A stretch of DNA of 8,737 bases from assembly GCA_035640035.1 (NCBI GenBank), contig DASQWX010000023.1, forward strand, positions 1-8,737, in the 5' to 3' direction. The stretch is from 13-2-20CM-68-14 sp035640035. Its GTDB lineage: Bacteria; Actinomycetota; Thermoleophilia; Gaiellales; Gaiellaceae. Below, one piece after another: positions 6,603 to 8,737 of the stretch. The notes below the pieces were generated by a model that made no database searches, had not been told where the DNA came from, and saw nothing but the letters and a program-made list of their open reading frames with translations. Numbering within the stretch: position 1 is the stretch's first letter; each line of letters starts with the position of its first letter. The position numbers were made by a program, and so were the translations under genes.

Positions 6603-6645
6603 ACAATCGTTGTTAGGTTCAACATTAAAGCAGAACAACGATTGT
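6603..6645. promoter_or_regulatory. Twin-palindrome operator, probable MarR binding region
   Basis: ACAATCGTTGTT (6603-6614) and AACAACGATTGT (6634-6645) are perfect 12-bp inverted repeats separated by 19 bp. Each arm contains its own small palindrome, ACAA-TCG-TTGT and ACAA-CGA-TTGT, with centres at about 6608 and 6640, i.e. 32 bp or close to three helical turns apart. This would suit two regulator dimers on one face of the DNA. It lies between the divergent efflux and marR genes, where MarR proteins usually bind their own and the target promoter. That MarR binds here is inference; the repeat itself is directly visible. Confidence 0.7.
6610..6638 (-). promoter_or_regulatory. Candidate promoter of the efflux gene
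   Basis: On the minus strand TTGTTC (6638-6633) and TAACAA (6615-6610) are separated by 17 bp, a sigma-70-like arrangement with a weak -10. Transcription would begin near 6603, leaving a leader of about 13 nt with the GGAGG near its 5' end. Both hexamers overlap arms of the inverted repeat, so a bound repressor would block RNA polymerase. Because of the symmetry, a mirror version (TTGTTA, 17 bp, GAACAA) can be read on the plus strand. The match is modest. Confidence 0.35.
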
Positions 6646-6651
6646 CCGCGC

Positions 6652-6657
6652 TACTCT
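6652..6657 (+). promoter_or_regulatory. Candidate -10 box of marR, leaderless start
   Basis: TACTCT ends 7 bp before the marR ATG at 6665, which would place the transcription start at or next to the A of ATG. No Shine-Dalgarno is present between 6646 and 6664. Both points fit a leaderless transcript, common in actinobacteria. No good -35 hexamer is seen at the matching distance; that region falls at the edge of the right operator arm. Confidence 0.35.
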
Positions 6658-6664
6658 ATTTCAC

Positions 6665-7177
6665 ATGACTGTCACAACCCCGCAACTCGCGACTCCGCTT
6701 CCGGTAGCGCGGCTCCCCGAGGAGCTCGTCGCGTCCGCGACGTTCCTGCTGAAGCGGCTCGGCTATGCGGCGAAAGAGCAGGCGATGGCGGCCTACAAGC
6801 AAACCGGCCTTCACCCCTATCACCACGCGGTCCTGATCGCGCTCGACGAGGGGGCGCACGAGACGCAGGGGTCGATCGCCGACGCCCTGGGCTACGACCG
6901 CGGCCAGCTCGTCGGCCTCCTCGACGAGCTCGAAGAGCGCGGTCTCGTCGAGCGCCGGCGCGACCCGGAGGACCGGCGACGGCATCTCGTCAGCCTGACT
7001 CCCGAGGGCAAGAAGGCGCTCGGCCGCCTGCGCGCGGTCGCCCGCCAGAGTGAGGCCGTGTTCCTCGATCCGCTCACCGACGAGGAACGCGCGACTCTCT
7101 ACGACCTGCTCCTCCGTCTCGCCAAGAAGCACGAACCGCGCTGCGCGAACCTGCCGGTAACGACGACGAAGAAGTAA
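6665..7177 (+). CDS. MarR family transcriptional regulator
   Basis: This is a 170-residue winged helix-turn-helix regulator, slightly longer than the usual 140-160 because of N- and C-terminal tails. Helices at about 17-48 form part of the dimer interface. The DNA-binding core runs from HHAVLIAL (53-60) through IADALGYDRGQLVGLLDEL (71-89, with the recognition helix about 78-90) to the wing ERRRDPEDRRRHLVSLTPEG (96-115), which carries the family's DxRxxx pattern. Helices after about 128 complete dimerisation. MarR proteins are dimeric repressors that release DNA on binding small, often phenolic, ligands. It is divergent from a DHA2 pump and the control region holds a perfect inverted repeat, so repression of the pump and of itself is likely. 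The aldehyde dehydrogenase gene follows 13 bp downstream and is probably in the same transcript. The C-terminus (VTTTKK) is probably unstructured. Confidence 0.93.
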   Translation: MTVTTPQLATPLPVARLPEELVASATFLLKRLGYAAKEQAMAAYKQTGLHPYHHAVLIALDEGAHETQGSIADALGYDRGQLVGLLDELEERGLVERRRDPEDRRRHLVSLTPEGKKALGRLRAVARQSEAVFLDPLTDEERATLYDLLLRLAKKHEPRCANLPVTTTKK

Positions 7178-7190
7178 TACGCTCACCGCC

Positions 7191-8567
7191 GTGCACGTGC
7201 AGGCGGGCGGCGGTGTTCTGAGCCGAGGAGAGGGCGCAGCTAGCCTCGCAGTGGAGGCAGCCGCCCTGGCCTTCCCGGAGTGGTCGTCGACGGCACCGGC
7301 CGAGCGAAGCCGCCTACTTCAGGGCGCGTCCGAGCTGCTGATGGAACGCCAGGCCGAGATCGCCGCCCTCGTCACCGACGAGACGAACGGGACCCGCGGG
7401 TGGGGCATGTTCAACGTCGAGCTCGGCGCCGGGATGCTCGCGTATTACGCGAACCAGACCGATGCGCCGACGGACGAGCAGGAAATCCCTTCGCACGTTC
7501 CGGGCAAGCGGGCGAAGGCCGTCCGGCAGCCGGTCGGCGTCGTCGTTGGGATCGCGCCCTGGAACGCGCCGGTGATACTCGGCATCCGCGCTGTGGCGGC
7601 GCCGCTTGCCTACGGCAACACAGTCGTGCTGAAAGCGTCCGAGCAGTGCCCGCTCACGCACGGCGCGATCGTGGAAGCGCTCAGGGACGCCGGTGTTCCG
7701 GAGGGGGCAATCAATCTCGTCACCAACGATCCAGAGGACACCGCGGAGGTCGTCGAGGAGCTCATCGCCCATCCGGCGGTGCGGCGGATCAGCTTTACAG
7801 GCTCCACGCGGGTCGGACGAATCGTGGCCGAGAAGGCTGCCCGCCACCTGAAACGCGTGCTGCTCGAGCTCGGCGGCAAGGCACCGCTCGTGGTCCTGGC
7901 CAACGCCGACATCGACCTCGCGGTTGCGGCCGCGAATTTCGGCTCGTTCATGCACCAGGGACAGATCTGCATGTCCACCGAGCGAATCGTGATCGATCGC
8001 TCCGTGGCCGAGGAGTTCGCCCACAAGCTGGGCAAGCGAGCGGCGTCGCTGAAGGTCGGCGACCCGCGTGAGCCCGATACGCAACTCGGTCCGCTGGTGA
8101 ACGAGAACGCAGTCGAGCGTATGACCAGGTTGTTCGAGGACGCAGTCGCCAAGGGAGCGAAGGCGATCACAGGCGGGAAGGCCAAGGGCCTCTACTTCGA
8201 GCCGACCGTGCTGATGGACGTCACGCCCGAGATGCTCGTCTACTCGGAGGAGTCGTTCGGCCCGATCGTCGCGATCGTCCCCGTGGACGGCGTCGACGAA
8301 GCCGTCCGCGTCGCCAACGACACGCAATACGGCCTTGCATCTGCTGTGTTCAGCCGTGACGTCGACGCCGCGTTGGCCGTCGCCGCACGGCTGGAGACCG
8401 GGATGTGCCACATCAACGACGCGACCGTCAATGACGAGCCGCCGATGCCCTTCGGGGGCGTCAAGGACAGCGGCTGGGGACGCTTCGGCGGCAAGGCTGC
8501 GCTCGAGGAGTTCACCGAGCTCCGGTGGATCACTGTGCAGGACGCTCCGCGCCGGTACCCGATCTAG
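7191..8567 (+). CDS. Aldehyde dehydrogenase, salicylaldehyde dehydrogenase-like
   Basis: This is a 458-residue NAD(P)-dependent aldehyde dehydrogenase that oxidises an aldehyde to the acid in the cytoplasm. Catalytic residues are all present: N125 in APWN, K148 in VLKAS, the cofactor turn FTGSTRVG (202-209), general base E226 in LELGGK, nucleophile C260 in GQICMS, and E354 in ESFGP. The stretches PWNAPVILGIRAVAAPLA, VNDEPPMPFGGVKDSGWGRF and the short N-terminus starting near AFPEWSSTAPAER closely resemble salicylaldehyde/vanillin dehydrogenases of aromatic degradation. Substrate preference is thus probably an aromatic aldehyde, by similarity recalled rather than searched. The start is GTG at 7191, the first possible after an in-frame stop at 7158; it has no clear Shine-Dalgarno. 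GTG at 7197 or 7251 are alternatives, the latter with GAGGAGAGG at 7225-7233 but too distant. It is probably cotranscribed with marR. No terminator hairpin is evident after the stop. Confidence 0.9.
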   Translation: MHVQAGGGVLSRGEGAASLAVEAAALAFPEWSSTAPAERSRLLQGASELLMERQAEIAALVTDETNGTRGWGMFNVELGAGMLAYYANQTDAPTDEQEIPSHVPGKRAKAVRQPVGVVVGIAPWNAPVILGIRAVAAPLAYGNTVVLKASEQCPLTHGAIVEALRDAGVPEGAINLVTNDPEDTAEVVEELIAHPAVRRISFTGSTRVGRIVAEKAARHLKRVLLELGGKAPLVVLANADIDLAVAAANFGSFMHQGQICMSTERIVIDRSVAEEFAHKLGKRAASLKVGDPREPDTQLGPLVNENAVERMTRLFEDAVAKGAKAITGGKAKGLYFEPTVLMDVTPEMLVYSEESFGPIVAIVPVDGVDEAVRVANDTQYGLASAVFSRDVDAALAVAARLETGMCHINDATVNDEPPMPFGGVKDSGWGRFGGKAALEEFTELRWITVQDAPRRYPI

Positions 8568-8604
8568 CGGGATCGCCATCCGTGGCACGACGAAGAACGG
8601 GAGA

Positions 8605-8737
8605 ATGGCGGTCGTGCGGCCGAAAACGCGCTACGCAGGGTCGGGCGGTGCGGTATATGACGAGATAGGCCTGACGTACGCTGCGACGCGTTCGCCCGAT
8701 CCACGTATCGCGGCTGCGATCCTCGACGCTCTCGGCG
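8605..8737 (+). CDS. Probable SAM-dependent methyltransferase, 3' partial
   Basis: Forty-four codons are visible before the window ends. They read through YDEIGLTYAATRSPDPRIAA, the characteristic N-terminal segment just ahead of the first SAM-binding strand in a group of class I methyltransferases; the glycine-rich SAM motif itself would fall just past the edge. The ATG at 8605 is preceded by GGGAG (8599-8603), which is too close to it. The in-frame GTG at 8614 has that GGGAG at 10 nt, a better spacing, so the start may be either. It lies 37 bp after the aldehyde dehydrogenase and could belong to the same transcript. What it methylates cannot be said. Confidence 0.6.
   Translation, partial: MAVVRPKTRYAGSGGAVYDEIGLTYAATRSPDPRIAAAILDALG

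Noticed and set aside
6591..6638. Upstream ATG for the efflux gene adding 16 residues
   Set aside because: It lies inside the inverted repeat and candidate promoter, lacks a ribosome binding site, and the ATG at 6590 has GGAGG at 7 nt.
7314..8588. Long minus-strand open frame of 424 codons
   Set aside because: It is antisense to the aldehyde dehydrogenase, which has all catalytic residues. The minus frame has a composition rich in Arg, Asp, Val and His typical of antisense shadows in high-GC DNA and no recognisable domain.

Overview
The window comes from a high-GC bacterium (about two thirds G+C by eye, GC-ending codons, GTG and TTG starts, tightly packed genes). Gene content and protein style suggest an actinobacterium, perhaps a soil lineage such as Thermoleophilia. 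That placement is an inference from sequence feel, not from a marker gene. No rRNA, tRNA, CRISPR array, insertion sequence or phage gene was seen.

Left part (1-2343, all +): the end of a branched-chain/hydrophobic amino acid type ABC importer, with the LivG-like ATPase (5' end outside the window) and the LivF-like ATPase sharing one base, followed by a class V (PLP-dependent) aminotransferase-fold enzyme whose TTG start lies inside the end of livF. The overlaps indicate one operon in which an uptake system is translationally linked to a PLP enzyme that may act on the imported compound. A small MmcQ/YjbR-family gene (2340-2750, -) converges on this operon with overlapping stop codons.

Middle (2751-5119): a 291-bp divergent intergenic region holds two direct copies of a palindrome-rich repeat of about 92 bp, 118 bp apart, built from GGGGACAGTCCC motifs in both orientations. 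It resembles a REP/REPIN-type repeat. It is followed by an MFS transporter (3042-4508) and a DedA-family membrane protein that starts inside the MFS stop codon (GTGA overlap).

Right part (5127-8737): a DHA2-type 14-helix drug efflux protein (-) is divergent from a MarR-family regulator (+). Their 74-bp shared control region holds a perfect 12-bp inverted repeat. Each arm is itself a small palindrome, and the arms overlap a plausible efflux promoter. Downstream of marR, 13 bp away, is an aldehyde dehydrogenase of the salicylaldehyde dehydrogenase type. Together these look like a regulated response cassette for aromatic compounds: sensor, efflux pump and aldehyde-detoxifying enzyme. The window ends in the first 44 codons of a probable SAM-dependent methyltransferase.

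Most of the window is conventional gene content. The parts most worth a second look are the tandem repeat at 2788-2990, the twin-palindrome operator at 6603-6645 with a probably leaderless marR, and the importer-aminotransferase coupling. I did not find a convincing wholly new system.
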